Shown here one piece after another: positions 35,616-44,018 of a DNA stretch of 47,546 nt. Source of the DNA: an uncultured Eudoraea sp. GTDB lineage: Bacteria; Bacteroidota; Bacteroidia; Flavobacteriales; Flavobacteriaceae. The stretch's first letter is position 1, and each line of letters opens with the position of its first letter. The stretch covers positions 1-47,546 of the forward strand of contig CAMYJF010000016.1 of assembly GCA_947258555.1 (NCBI GenBank), read 5' to 3'. A program made the position numbers and the translations under genes. The notes beneath the pieces are model-generated. The model did no database searches. It worked only from the letters and a program-made list of their open reading frames with translations, and was not told the DNA's origin.

Positions 35616-36599
35616 TTAGGATGTGATTTTAGGGACTTCTTTAGACAGATGAATTTCTTCCATCACAGTATATCTAGTTTTGCTTTTACGCGTTCTGATG
35701 AGGAGTTCGCCAATAAAACCGGCCAGGAATAATTGTGTCCCTATGATCATGGTAGCTAAGGCAACAAAAAATTGAGGCCGTTCCGTCAGGAGTCGACCTG
35801 TAGGATTAATAAACACTTTGTCGATCCCTAAATACACCGTCAAACCAAAGCCAATGATAAACATAAGTACTCCCCACGCCCCAAATAGATGCATGGGTCG
35901 TTTCCCAAATTTGGAAACGAACCAGATCGTGATCAGGTCAAGGAAGCCTTTAATAAAGCGATCTGCGCCAAATTTTGTCTTTCCATATTTTCGTGCCTGG
36001 TGCTGAACGATTTTCTCACCAATTTTGTGAAATCCGGCGTTTTTGGCCAGCACAGGAATATAGCGGTGCATTTCCCCGGAAACTTCGATGGATTTGATCA
36101 CTTGTTTTCGGAAGGCTTTCAAGCCACAATTGAAATCATGCAGTTTTACACCGGAGGTTTTACGTGCCGCCCAGTTAAATAATTTAGATGGGATATTCTT
36201 CATTAGGACCGAATCGAAGCGTTTCTTCTTCCAACCGGAAACCAGGTCGTAGTTTTCTTCGCGTACGAGTCGATATAATTCAGGGATCTCTTCCGGATTA
36301 TCCTGAAGATCGGCATCCATAGTGATCACCACATCCCCATTAGCGGCTTTAAACCCGGCGTGCAGGGCCTGGGATTTGCCGAAATTCTTATTAAAACGGA
36401 TTGCCTTTACGTTCGGATTTACTTCGGCTAGTCGCTGGATTGACTTCCAGGACCCGTCGGTACTACCGTCGTCTATAAAGAGGATCTCATAAGAAAAATG
36501 ATTGGATTGCATTACTTCTACAATCCAATCATGTAATTCTTTAATAGATTCTTCCTCGTTGAGTAAAGGAATTACGATGGAAAGATTCATAGCGTTCAT
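35616..36599 (-). CDS. Family-2 glycosyltransferase, membrane-bound (DPM1/GtrB-like)
   Basis: The 327-residue enzyme has a GT-A domain (VIPLLNEEESIKELHDW, FIDDGSTDGSW, the DxD-type TMDADLQDNPEEI, SGWKKKRFDS). Two C-terminal transmembrane helices follow (LFGAWGVLMFIIGFGLTVYL and FFVALATMIIGTQLFLAGFI). It is like bactoprenol glucosyl- or mannosyltransferases that load a sugar on undecaprenyl phosphate. The frame is open back to a TTG at 36614. The ATG at 36599 is used here, but the ATG at 36590 (MNLSIVIPL) matches the family start equally well. A TACTTTTG box at 36612-36619 would give a very short leader. It follows the DUF4199 gene by about 30 bases. Confidence 0.88.
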   Translation of the reverse strand: MNAMNLSIVIPLLNEEESIKELHDWIVEVMQSNHFSYEILFIDDGSTDGSWKSIQRLAEVNPNVKAIRFNKNFGKSQALHAGFKAANGDVVITMDADLQDNPEEIPELYRLVREENYDLVSGWKKKRFDSVLMKNIPSKLFNWAARKTSGVKLHDFNCGLKAFRKQVIKSIEVSGEMHRYIPVLAKNAGFHKIGEKIVQHQARKYGKTKFGADRFIKGFLDLITIWFVSKFGKRPMHLFGAWGVLMFIIGFGLTVYLGIDKVFINPTGRLLTERPQFFVALATMIIGTQLFLAGFIGELLIRTRKSKTRYTVMEEIHLSKEVPKITS

Positions 36600-36629
36600 C
36601 GGCTGTCCCTTCAAAAGTACAACAAGTTC

Positions 36630-37151
36630 TTAATAATCAGGCTTTGCTTTTTTAAGGATCAGTCCGTCAATTAATCCAATGACCAATCCGATAATGACAC
36701 TGAATATAAGGACTACAGGAATTGTGAAGACCCAAAACATATTGATCGTACCGTCGTATTGTTGCTGGATCTGTGCTGATGACATGCGTCCATCTTCAAT
36801 AGATGCCGCCTTAGCTGCCTCTGCAGTCTTAACTATAAATTCCGGATCCAGCACATTGGCAAGGAAAAAAATATAGATCAAAGAGATGATCGCGGATATC
36901 AGCGCAATTCCAGCGCCTAGCTTGACTGCCTGTCCAAGTTTTAAAAATCCGCCATTGGCTTTTCTAAAAGCCCAGATCCCCCATGTGATGACAGCGGCCG
37001 TTATGACCAAATTGATTATTGTGTTAGATGCGTCTCTGGATGTATGGGCATCCATGGTGTAAAGCATTATCCCGAAAATAACACCGATCACACCAAGTAT
37101 AAGGCCGTAATTCAGTGAAAATTTTCCGATTTTAGGTTGGGTTTCTTCCAT
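36630..37151 (-). CDS. DUF4199 membrane protein
   Basis: The 173-residue protein has four transmembrane helices (GLILGVIGVIFGIMLYTM; NLVITAAVITWGIWAF; LGAGIALISAIISLIYIFFL; WVFTIPVVLIFSVIIGLVIG). A short loop between helices three and four contains DPEFIVKTAEAAKAA and SSAQIQQQYDGT. This is the DUF4199 pattern, common in Bacteroidota and of unknown function. It is the first of a same-strand run with the glycosyltransferase, phosphohexomutase and ABC exporter genes, so a role in envelope assembly is possible (inference). The gene is divergent from rpmE2. Confidence 0.88.
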   Translation of the reverse strand: MEETQPKIGKFSLNYGLILGVIGVIFGIMLYTMDAHTSRDASNTIINLVITAAVITWGIWAFRKANGGFLKLGQAVKLGAGIALISAIISLIYIFFLANVLDPEFIVKTAEAAKAASIEDGRMSSAQIQQQYDGTINMFWVFTIPVVLIFSVIIGLVIGLIDGLILKKAKPDY

Positions 37152-37250
37152 TACATATAGTTTTTGTGATTCCTTAAGTTAGTTGAACATAAAATTCAAT
37201 TGTTACAATTAAAGGTAATAAATTTAGATCATTCAACAGCAGTCGTACTA

Positions 37251-37281
37251 TTGCAAATAGGATTAAAAATACCTACATTTG
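37251..37281 (+). promoter_or_regulatory. Promoter of rpmE2 (TTG-N20-TACATTTG)
   Basis: TTG at 37251 and TACATTTG at 37274-37281 with a 20-base spacer match the Bacteroidota housekeeping promoter. Transcription would start about 25-30 bases before the ATG at 37317. Confidence 0.75.
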
Positions 37282-37316
37282 CAGCCTGAAAATTTCATTT
37301 GCTAAAGCGCAGCACC

Positions 37317-37625
37317 ATGAGAAAAGGCATACATCCTGAAAATTATCGTTTAGTGGCATTTAAAGATATGTCAAACGACGATGTTTTTATCACAAAAAGC
37401 ACCGCCGATACCAAAGAGACAATTACGGTAGACGGTACAGAATATCCTTTGATTAAACTGGAGATCTCCAGAACTTCACATCCGTTTTACACTGGTAAAG
37501 CCAAATTGGTAGATACGGCAGGTAGGATCGACAAGTTTAAGAACAAGTACAAGAAATTTGAGAAAAAGAAAACAGCGCCTGCTCCTGAAGCAGCGCCTGT
37601 TAAAGCTAGCTCAGAAGAAGAATAG
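37317..37625 (+). CDS. rpmE2: Ribosomal protein L31, type B
   Basis: The 102-residue protein starts [19 protein letters not shown] and contains [22 protein letters not shown]. It lacks the zinc-binding cysteines, so it is the zinc-free B type. The usual core is about 83 residues; here an Ala/Pro/Glu/Lys-rich tail ([18 protein letters not shown]) extends it, which is common in Flavobacteriia. The ATG at 37317 fits the family; the frame is open to 37299. It has its own promoter and a terminator right after the stop, so it is monocistronic. Confidence 0.95.
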   Translation: MRKGIHPENYRLVAFKDMSNDDVFITKSTADTKETITVDGTEYPLIKLEISRTSHPFYTGKAKLVDTAGRIDKFKNKYKKFEKKKTAPAPEAAPVKASSEEE

Positions 37626-37641
37626 ATCGACATAACTCTAT

Positions 37642-37673
37642 AAAAAACGCCTCCAGTATCGGGGGCGTTTTTT
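37642..37673 (+). terminator. Terminator after rpmE2
   Basis: AAAAAACGCCTCC and GGGGGCGTTTTTT pair with one G-T wobble around loop AGTATC. The T-run continues. It is about 17 bases after the rpmE2 stop codon. Because of the A-run at its left it might also work in the other direction. Confidence 0.88.
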
Positions 37674-37693
37674 ATTTTTGTTAAAACCTTTAG

Positions 37694-38875
37694 ATGAACT
37701 ACATCCTTTCAGACGCTTCGCATCGTAATGCCTTCCTGCCTTTCACCTTTACCAGGCCTGTATGTGAGATCCGTATTGGCATAGATACTATTCGTGAAAA
37801 ATGGGCGTCTATGCTTGGGGCTAGCTGCAGTGCTTTGACGGAGGATTATCTTCAGGAGAAATTCCCCTTGGAGACGGAAGCAGATAATGTAGTCATAAAT
37901 GCCTCTTTCCTCCCGGATGCCGATCTGGTAAAAGCCGTTCAGGAATTAGGTGTAGGAGAATTGTTGATGGGTCAAGAAGAGTGGATCGCCTATAGGACTA
38001 CCCAGGTATCAAAAGAGGTATCACAGGATGATTTTGTGATCATTGATTTTAAGGAAGCCGTTATACAAATACGGAATACCTGGGATATTTTCAGCTTAAA
38101 TGGCCAGGTTCTGGAAGCCGATTTTGAACGTATTACGGCCGGAAGGCATAGTGCACCTATTTCCCCCACGAACTCTCTGATCAAGGAAGACCGGATCTTT
38201 TTGGAAGATGGGGCAAAGGTGGAACACAGCATCCTGAACGCCAAGAACGGACCTATTTATATTGGCAAGGATGCCGAGATTATGGAAGGTTGTATGATCC
38301 GCGGTGGTTTTGCCATGGGGCCGAATAGTATTATGAAAATGGGCGCTAAGATCTATGGGCCAACCAGTGTAGGGCCTTCTTGCAAGATAGGCGGCGAATT
38401 GAACAATGTAGTCATGTTTGGGTATTCCAGCAAGTCGCACGATGGATTCCTTGGAAACGCAGTTCTTGGAGAGTGGTGTAACATGGGTGCAGACACTAAC
38501 AATTCCAATCTGAAGAACAATTATGCGATGGTGAAGCTTTGGAGTTATGAGACCCAGCGATTCGAGCCTACCGGGCTTCAATTCTGTGGTTTGATGATGG
38601 GCGATCATAGCAAGACAGCCATAAATACAGTGATCAATACAGGTACAGTGATCGGTGTGAGCGTTAATCTGTACTCGGCAGGATTCCCCAGGAACTTTAT
38701 TCCCAGTTACAGTTGGGGGGGCGCTAATGGTTTTACTACGTACAGGACGAATAAGGCCTTCGCAACTGCAGTGGCCGCGATGGAAAGGAGAGGCGTGGAG
38801 TTTAATGAAGTAGAAGAGCGTATGCTGAACCATGTCTTTGAACTCACTGCGGAATACAGGAACTACACGAACTAA
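37694..38875 (+). CDS. GlmU-like sugar-nucleotidyltransferase/acetyltransferase family protein
   Basis: The 393-residue protein has an unusual N-terminal domain (MNYILSDASHRNAFLPFTFTRP, VCEIRIGIDTIREKW) and a C-terminal left-handed beta-helix of hexapeptide repeats (about 170-360; PIYIGKDAEIMEGCMIRGGF, GAKIYGPTSVGPSCKIGGEL, NNVVMFGYSSKSHDGFLGNA). This is the Bacteroidota 'GlmU family' that is predicted to replace GlmU in making UDP-N-acetylglucosamine. Its N-terminal half lacks the classic LAAGxGTRM motif. Whether it has both activities cannot be told here. It lies between rpmE2 and mtaB on the plus strand. Confidence 0.83.
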   Translation: MNYILSDASHRNAFLPFTFTRPVCEIRIGIDTIREKWASMLGASCSALTEDYLQEKFPLETEADNVVINASFLPDADLVKAVQELGVGELLMGQEEWIAYRTTQVSKEVSQDDFVIIDFKEAVIQIRNTWDIFSLNGQVLEADFERITAGRHSAPISPTNSLIKEDRIFLEDGAKVEHSILNAKNGPIYIGKDAEIMEGCMIRGGFAMGPNSIMKMGAKIYGPTSVGPSCKIGGELNNVVMFGYSSKSHDGFLGNAVLGEWCNMGADTNNSNLKNNYAMVKLWSYETQRFEPTGLQFCGLMMGDHSKTAINTVINTGTVIGVSVNLYSAGFPRNFIPSYSWGGANGFTTYRTNKAFATAVAAMERRGVEFNEVEERMLNHVFELTAEYRNYTN

Positions 38876-38913
38876 ATTCCTGTTGCATAACCCATCATTA
38901 TTGGGATTCTCCT

Positions 38914-38921
38914 TATATTTG
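38914..38921 (+). promoter_or_regulatory. Possible -7 box before mtaB (TATATTTG)
   Basis: TATATTTG lies 21 bases before the mtaB ATG and fits TAnnTTTG exactly. No TTG stands at the usual -33 distance, so support is partial. Confidence 0.42.
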
Positions 38922-38942
38922 CTGCCTCATTAAATTGTCTAC

Positions 38943-40268
38943 ATGCGTCCTAAAGTCGCCTTTCATACCCTGGGTTGTAAGCTGAATTTTTCAGAGACAT
39001 CCACTATTGCCCGAAATTTTGAGGGGGAAGGTTTTGATCGGACCGACTTCGATCATAAGGCCGATGTATACGTGATCAACACTTGTTCTGTTACAGAAAA
39101 CGCGGATAAACGATTTGCGTACCAGGTGCGTCAGGCACAGAAGCATAACCCGGAGGCATTTATTGTAGCTATTGGTTGTTATGCTCAATTGAAACCTGGA
39201 GAACTGGCTGCAGTTGATGGGGTGGACCTTGTATTAGGGGCCACAGAGAAGTTCAAGATCACAGATTACTTGAACGATCTTACCAAAAATGAAATGGGGG
39301 AGGTGCATTCCTGTGATATTTCAGAAGCTAATTTTTATGTGAGTAGTTATGCCATAGGCGATCGCACGCGTGCTTTCCTGAAAGTGCAGGACGGATGCGA
39401 TTATAAGTGTAGTTTTTGCACCATCCCACTTGCCAGGGGGATCTCGCGAAGCGATACAGTAGAAAATATACTGGTACAGGCAAAAGAGATTGCGTCAAAA
39501 GGTATTAAGGAGATCGTTTTGACAGGCGTAAATATCGGGGATTATGGGAAAGGTGAATTCGGTAATAAAAAACATGAAAATACTTTTCTGGAACTAATTC
39601 AGGCGCTGGATACCATCGATGGGATACACCGCATTCGCATTTCTTCTATAGAACCCAATTTGCTTAAAGATCCCATAATAGAGTTCGTTGCTTCCAGCAA
39701 CACCTTTGTACCTCACTTCCATATACCCTTGCAAAGCGGCAGTAATACCCTTCTAAAGTCCATGAAGCGACGGTATGTAAGGGGAACCTATACAGATCGT
39801 GTAACACGTATCAAACAACTCATGCCACACGCATGTATCGGCGTAGATGTGATTGTGGGATTTCCTGGAGAGACTGAGAAATTATTTCTCGAGACTTATG
39901 AATACCTGAACCAATTAGACATTTCCTACCTCCATGTGTTCACTTATTCTGAGCGGGACAACACGCTAGCGGCTTCCATGCCAGGTGCAGTGCCCAAGGA
40001 TATCCGAGCAAAACGCAGTAAGATGCTACGTGTACTTTCGGCAAAAAAAAGAAGGGCATTTTATGAATCGCAACTTAACTCTGAGCAACAAGTGTTATAT
40101 GAAGGTGAGAACAAAGGGGGATACATTCAAGGCTTCACAGAGAATTATATCAGGATTAAGACGCCATGGGACCCCGATTTGGTAAACTCATTTGCGAAGA
40201 TTGAGTTAGACAGGATAGACGAGGATGGTCTCGTCAGGTTTAAGGAAGTCGCCACCAGCGTTACATAA
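38943..40268 (+). CDS. mtaB: tRNA t6A37 methylthiotransferase MtaB
   Basis: The 441-residue radical-SAM enzyme turns t6A37 of tRNA into ms2t6A. The N-terminal UPF0004 domain holds three cluster Cys (Cys12 in HTLGCKLNFSET, Cys48 in NTCSVTENADKR, Cys79 in IGCYAQ). The radical-SAM motif CxxxCxxC is Cys152, Cys156, Cys159 (GCDYKCSFCTIPLARG), followed by EIVLTGVNIGDYG and HIPLQSGSNTLLKSMKRRY. A TRAM-like C-terminus is shortened. GCKLN and CSVTENADK separate MtaB from MiaB and RimO. It converges with the small acetyltransferase-like gene and shares a terminator with it. Confidence 0.94.
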   Translation: MRPKVAFHTLGCKLNFSETSTIARNFEGEGFDRTDFDHKADVYVINTCSVTENADKRFAYQVRQAQKHNPEAFIVAIGCYAQLKPGELAAVDGVDLVLGATEKFKITDYLNDLTKNEMGEVHSCDISEANFYVSSYAIGDRTRAFLKVQDGCDYKCSFCTIPLARGISRSDTVENILVQAKEIASKGIKEIVLTGVNIGDYGKGEFGNKKHENTFLELIQALDTIDGIHRIRISSIEPNLLKDPIIEFVASSNTFVPHFHIPLQSGSNTLLKSMKRRYVRGTYTDRVTRIKQLMPHACIGVDVIVGFPGETEKLFLETYEYLNQLDISYLHVFTYSERDNTLAASMPGAVPKDIRAKRSKMLRVLSAKKRRAFYESQLNSEQQVLYEGENKGGYIQGFTENYIRIKTPWDPDLVNSFAKIELDRIDEDGLVRFKEVATSVT

Positions 40269-40290
40269 AAAAACCCGGCGCGAGCCGGGT
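40266..40290. terminator. Terminator between mtaB and the acetyltransferase-like gene
   Basis: ACCCGGC and GCCGGGT form a 7-bp GC-rich stem with loop GCGA. On the minus strand it is followed by seven T, ideal for the gene at 40329; on the plus strand by AGTATATTTTT, weaker but usable for mtaB. Confidence 0.85.
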
Positions 40291-40328
40291 AGTATATTTT
40301 TCAAATAAAAATTCCGATGGTTGTCGAC

Positions 40329-40622
40329 TTAGATTCGAATACCTACCGGAAGCATTTCTTTATACTGTCTGTTTTTTCTTAGGAAGCCAGCGATCTGCGG
40401 ACTCGTTGGTACTACGCGAAGATTTTCGCCCTGAATATGATGCAGGACTGATTTGATGAAATCTTCTTTAAAACCCTCCTGGGAAATTTCTTCCGGAATA
40501 ACCAATTTAGTTAGAAATACTTTGCGTTCCTGGGAGGAGTATTCAATTTTGGCTAAATGGCCATCGAATCTAGTTTCAAACTGCCGCAGGAAACTATTAT
40601 CTTTTATAGTTAGCTCATTCAT
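40329..40622 (-). CDS. Small GNAT-like protein (YjdJ/Acetyltransf_CG type), degenerate CoA loop
   Basis: The 97-residue protein resembles the short GCN5-related N-acetyltransferase family of YjdJ type. RFDGHLAKIEYSSQERKVFLTKLVIPEE corresponds to the first sheet, and NLRVVPTSPQIAGFLRKNRQYKEML matches the conserved VVPxxPxVAxxIxxHPEY end. The acetyl-CoA loop normally RGxGxA reads ISQEGFKED, so binding may be changed or lost. The target is unknown. It is divergent from the alpha/beta hydrolase gene, with an inverted repeat in the space between. Confidence 0.72.
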   Translation of the reverse strand: MNELTIKDNSFLRQFETRFDGHLAKIEYSSQERKVFLTKLVIPEEISQEGFKEDFIKSVLHHIQGENLRVVPTSPQIAGFLRKNRQYKEMLPVGIRI

Positions 40623-40656
40623 ATAGTTTGATTTTAAAGTAGTTTTTAGACAAAAA

Positions 40657-40682
40657 AATTACGATTAGTTGGCATCGTAATT
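40657..40682. repeat. Inverted repeat in a divergent intergenic region
   Basis: AATTACGAT and ATCGTAATT are exact 9-base arms around an 8-base centre (TAGTTGGC). It lies 35 bases upstream of the acetyltransferase-like gene and 117 bases upstream of the hydrolase gene. On the minus strand a T-run follows, so it could be a weak transcript-ending hairpin in the leader. As a symmetric site between divergent genes it may instead be an operator. Confidence 0.5.
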
Positions 40683-40798
40683 CCACAGATTGCAATCAAA
40701 CGGTAAACCTAGTAGGAGGAACTATTTTCTTTACAACAAGATTACAAAGGTATGTAAAAAAATGCTAATTTCCTAGAGTTTAACACAGGCAACAAGCT

Positions 40799-41461
40799 AT
40801 GGAAGACCCTTTAATTCCTGTTTATTTCATGCCGGGAATGGCCGCCAGTTCGAACATATTCGAGCATATTAACTTGCCTGAATCCAGGTTCGAAATGGTG
40901 CATTTGGATTGGTTTAGTCCAACTAAAGGTATGAGTCTGGCGGACTATGCTAAGGAGATGATCGGCAAAATAGGTCATCAGAACCCAGTTTTGGTCGGGG
41001 TCTCTTTTGGCGGCGTATTGGTCCAGGAGATGGCGAGGCAGATACCGACCCGTAAAGTGATCATCATTTCGAGTGTGAAACAAAAGAAAGAAATGCCCAG
41101 AAGACTCATTTTTGCCAAGTATACCAAAGTGCATAAATTATTACCGACCGGGATCGTCAATAATATAGAACTATTAGCCAAGTACGCATTCGGGGAAACT
41201 GTGACCAAACGCCTGGATCTGTATGAACGCTATCTGAGTATTCGGGATAAAGCTTACCTGGATTGGGCTATTGACCAAATGGTGCGATGGAACCAGCAGG
41301 AATACGAAACCGGAATTGTCCATATTCACGGCGATAAAGACGCTGTTTTTCCCTTTCAATATATTAATGACTGTATTCCCGTCAAAAACGGTACTCATAC
41401 CATGATCATACATAGATATAAATGGTTCAATGAGCACCTTCCTACAATTATTTTGGAATAA
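40799..41461 (+). CDS. Alpha/beta hydrolase
   Basis: The 220-residue cytoplasmic protein has the alpha/beta-hydrolase triad: Ser69 in the nucleophile elbow GVSFGG, Asp181 in HGDKDAVFP, and His200 in NGTHTMI. The oxyanion loop is near FMPGMAASSNIFE. There is no signal peptide and the lid is short. The substrate is unknown. It begins at an ATG at 40799 with about 175 bases to the divergent gene, and is followed on the same strand after 44 bases by the lytic transglycosylase gene. Confidence 0.85.
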   Translation: MEDPLIPVYFMPGMAASSNIFEHINLPESRFEMVHLDWFSPTKGMSLADYAKEMIGKIGHQNPVLVGVSFGGVLVQEMARQIPTRKVIIISSVKQKKEMPRRLIFAKYTKVHKLLPTGIVNNIELLAKYAFGETVTKRLDLYERYLSIRDKAYLDWAIDQMVRWNQQEYETGIVHIHGDKDAVFPFQYINDCIPVKNGTHTMIIHRYKWFNEHLPTIILE

Positions 41462-41505
41462 TGGAGTTCTATTTAATACCTTAGCTTAAACTAAATTAAC
41501 TAAAA

Positions 41506-42465
41506 ATGAGAGTGTTAAAGAACGCCTTGATGGTATTGGGTATGCTATTCCTTATAAGTACACTTATCTTAGCTGTACAGAGAGGAGATGCTTTGGAAGC
41601 CAGTATTAAGTCGGCCCAATCTACCGTAAATGACGAGAAGAATGTGGCCCAGGAGTACAAGATCTCTGCTATTGACATTCCTGGGGATCTGAATTTTGCT
41701 GGGGAAACTGTCCCACAGGAAGATCCGGAGATCATGGAACGAATAGATAGGGAATTCCTGGTAAACACCTATTGGCAATCCAATGCACTTCTGTTGATGA
41801 AGCGCTCTCATAAGTACTTTCCGGTGATAGAACCCATCTTGGCCAAATACGGTATTCCAGATGATTTTAAATACCTGGCTGTTGCTGAGAGCGGACTGCA
41901 AAATGTGGTGTCGCATAAAGGGGCAACGGGTTTCTGGCAGATAATGCGGGCTACAGGCAAAGAATACGGCTTGGAAGTAAACAGCAATGTAGACGAGCGC
42001 TACAATATGGAAAAAGCTACGGAAGTAGCGTGTAAGTATTTGCGCAAATACAAGGAGAAGTTTGGAAACTGGACACTTGCTGCCGCAGCGTATAATGCAG
42101 GGCCGGGCAGTATCAATAAATATTTAAGGATCCAGAAACAAGAAGACTATTACGACCTTTTATTAGGAGAAGAAACAGGGCGTTATATTTTTAGGATCCT
42201 GGCCATTAAAGAGATCCTTTCTAATCCGGATAAATACGGCTTTATTGTAGAAAATGACGATCTCTATGATCCTATCCCAACTTTTAATGTAGAGGTAGAT
42301 GAGCCCGTCGTAAATTTTGCCGATTTTGCCGCACAATACGGGATCAACTATAAGATCTTAAAGAGACACAATCCCTGGCTAAGGGAACCGCATTTAAACA
42401 ACAATTCCCGAAAGAAGTATACAATCGCGATTCCGGTAAAAGGATATTATCCGATGGGAGAATAG
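41506..42465 (+). CDS. Membrane-bound lytic transglycosylase (SLT domain, MltD-like)
   Basis: The 319-residue protein has an N-terminal signal/anchor (LKNALMVLGMLFLISTLILAV) and an SLT domain (about 110-220). The catalytic Glu128 is in LAVAESGLQN, followed by KGATGFWQIM, NVDERYNMEKATEVACKYL and AAAAYNAGPGSINKYL. A divergent LysM-like C-terminus follows (about 265-315, FAAQYGINYKILKRHNPWL). It cleaves peptidoglycan between MurNAc and GlcNAc with 1,6-anhydro products. Its stop is one base from that of the convergent TPR-like gene. Confidence 0.92.
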   Translation: MRVLKNALMVLGMLFLISTLILAVQRGDALEASIKSAQSTVNDEKNVAQEYKISAIDIPGDLNFAGETVPQEDPEIMERIDREFLVNTYWQSNALLLMKRSHKYFPVIEPILAKYGIPDDFKYLAVAESGLQNVVSHKGATGFWQIMRATGKEYGLEVNSNVDERYNMEKATEVACKYLRKYKEKFGNWTLAAAAYNAGPGSINKYLRIQKQEDYYDLLLGEETGRYIFRILAIKEILSNPDKYGFIVENDDLYDPIPTFNVEVDEPVVNFADFAAQYGINYKILKRHNPWLREPHLNNNSRKKYTIAIPVKGYYPMGE

Positions 42466-42466
42466 T

Positions 42467-42982
42467 TCAGATTCGCTTCAACTGTTGTTGAAGCATTTTG
42501 ATCTGCTCGGTTAACATATTGTTCTTATCCAATTTTTTTGCTTCCGAAAGTAAGGTGGTTGCCTCACGCTTCCTTCTTTTTTGCATGGCGATACCCGCCA
42601 GGCTAAGTTTAGCCATAGCCACATCATAATCCATGTTCAAGCCTAGCTTTAAAGCTTTCTTGAAATACTTTTCAGCCTGGGTCAGATTCTTTTGGGAATA
42701 GATTATTCCATGAAGATAATTGTAATACCCCTGTTGTTTACCCGTTAGAGCAGCCTCCGGGTTCTTAATTTTATTAAGCCAGCGTTCCGTGCCGTCCAGA
42801 TCTTGTTTTCGCATCCGCAAAAAGGAAAGGAGAATGATCTCATTTCTAAAGTAGAGGAAAATGAAAATGAAGGACAGGAAGCACAAGAAAATGCCATTGC
42901 CAATGAATCCTTCAATAAACTGGTAGACGGCATAACCTATGGCAGCTGCAGCCAGGATGAGTTTGATATTTTTATTGAACAT
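42467..42982 (-). CDS. Membrane protein with TPR-like cytoplasmic domain
   Basis: The 171-residue protein has two N-terminal transmembrane helices (IKLILAAAAIGYAVYQFI and NGIFLCFLSFIFIFLYF). A helical part with TPR-type repeats follows (GYYNYLHGIIYSQKNLTQAEKYFKKALKLG, AKLSLAGIAMQKRRKREATTLLSEAKKL). Such small proteins are usual in Flavobacteriia and have no known role; TPR repeats suggest protein binding. It follows the DUF6263 gene by only five bases, so the pair is likely one operon. Confidence 0.78.
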   Translation of the reverse strand: MFNKNIKLILAAAAIGYAVYQFIEGFIGNGIFLCFLSFIFIFLYFRNEIILLSFLRMRKQDLDGTERWLNKIKNPEAALTGKQQGYYNYLHGIIYSQKNLTQAEKYFKKALKLGLNMDYDVAMAKLSLAGIAMQKRRKREATTLLSEAKKLDKNNMLTEQIKMLQQQLKRI

Positions 42983-42987
42983 ATTTT

Positions 42988-43869
42988 TTATTGGATTAGC
43001 TGGTAGGACAAGCGCATTTCAATTTTAGTAGGTATTTCCTGGTCCCCTAGTTGTTTGACAATTGAGAACCCCTTGTATTCCCCATTAATTTCCATTTTCC
43101 GAAACAAACCGGTCATCGGGTCTACTATGATCATAGAATTCTGACTTCCGCTTAATTCCATAGTGGTTTGATCGTCTTTAATTGAAAGTACCGTTTCTGC
43201 GCTCCCATTGATCTCTGATGCTACTTCAGACATCGCAGAAAGCGTCCAGGTATTTTTAGAAGCAAGCTTCCCATCAAAATGTGTAGTCCAGGTATCTCCT
43301 ATATCCACAGCCTGGCTTGGATAAAAGAAGGTCATCTGTTCATAACTTTTAGATAAGGCTTCTGAGCCAAAATCTTTGCTCAGGCTTGCACTTAGCAGAT
43401 CTCTTGTGAAATCGTCTTCAAATCCGGCCGCATTTACCATGTTTTCGATCAATTGATCCCCTCCATTCACCTCATGGATCTTTCCTGTTGCAGTCATCTT
43501 GATGGTAACCTTCTGACCGATTAAGCTTTGAAAGATCTTGCTTTGTATATCATTTTCCTTGGGAATACTGGTATCTACATTCATCAATTCCCCGTACAGA
43601 TCTGAACTCATGAACATTTTCAGATCTTTGAATTCCACATCTATCAGGTATAAAGTATCTTCTTTACCAGTAATAGTGAACTCCATGATGGACTTGATAT
43701 CATTGGTGATCACCTGTGTTCCTGTCTCTAATTCCTGGGTGATATCTTGCAGTGCGTGTTGTTCAATTTTAAAGGAACTACCAGACTCCAGCCTATAGCC
43801 CAGGGTATTTTGACCAGTTACGGTAAAGCAAATCAGAAGTAAAATACTTGTTAATAGTCCGTTTTTCAT
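42988..43869 (-). CDS. Secreted DUF6263-type protein
   Basis: The 293-residue product has a signal peptide (MKNGLLTSILLLICFTVTGQ) and a beta-rich mature domain. It includes YRLESGSSFKIEQHALQDI, a block LIGQKVTIKMTATGKIHEVNG, SQAVDIGDTWTTHF, and a final VDPMTGLFRKMEINGE. This fits the DUF6263 family of exported lipocalin-like proteins, function unknown. The open frame extends to 43899, but that codon falls in the promoter -7 box, so the ATG at 43869 before the signal peptide is right. The promoter is back-to-back with that of rpmH. Confidence 0.8.
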   Translation of the reverse strand: MKNGLLTSILLLICFTVTGQNTLGYRLESGSSFKIEQHALQDITQELETGTQVITNDIKSIMEFTITGKEDTLYLIDVEFKDLKMFMSSDLYGELMNVDTSIPKENDIQSKIFQSLIGQKVTIKMTATGKIHEVNGGDQLIENMVNAAGFEDDFTRDLLSASLSKDFGSEALSKSYEQMTFFYPSQAVDIGDTWTTHFDGKLASKNTWTLSAMSEVASEINGSAETVLSIKDDQTTMELSGSQNSMIIVDPMTGLFRKMEINGEYKGFSIVKQLGDQEIPTKIEMRLSYQLIQ

Positions 43870-43898
43870 CGGTGGGGTAAGGGTTCGGATTACGGGCA

Positions 43899-43932
43899 CA
43901 AAAGTAATAAATTATCACCAAAAAATTCCAAA
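43899..43932 (-). promoter_or_regulatory. Promoter of the DUF6263 gene
   Basis: On the minus strand TTTG at 43929-43932 and TACTTTTG at 43899-43906, separated by about 22 bases, fit the Bacteroidota promoter form. The ATG is 30 bases downstream. Confidence 0.55.
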
Positions 43933-43938
43933 GTGCCA

Positions 43939-43969
43939 TTTGGGAAAGTAAAAACTCTTCGTATATTTG
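43939..43969 (+). promoter_or_regulatory. Promoter of rpmH (TTTG-N19-TATATTTG)
   Basis: TTTG at 43939-43942 and TATATTTG at 43962-43969 with a 19-base spacer match the consensus closely. Transcription would begin near 43976, about 57 bases before the rpmH ATG. Confidence 0.78.
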
Positions 43970-43980
43970 CCCCCGGATTT

Positions 43981-44018
43981 TTGCACAAGCTCCTGATCCA
44001 AATTTCAGTACTGTGCAA
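43981..44018 (+). promoter_or_regulatory. Hairpin in the rpmH leader
   Basis: TTGCACA and TGTGCAA are exact 7-base arms 24 bases apart, inside the predicted 5' leader of the L34 mRNA and starting close to its 5' end. It may affect mRNA stability or translation. No known ribosomal-protein leader motif is recognised. Confidence 0.4.

Noticed and set aside
38096-38833. 245-codon open frame on the minus strand opposite the GlmU-like gene
   Set aside because: Entirely covered by a well-supported gene; His/Thr-rich product without domain or signal sequence.
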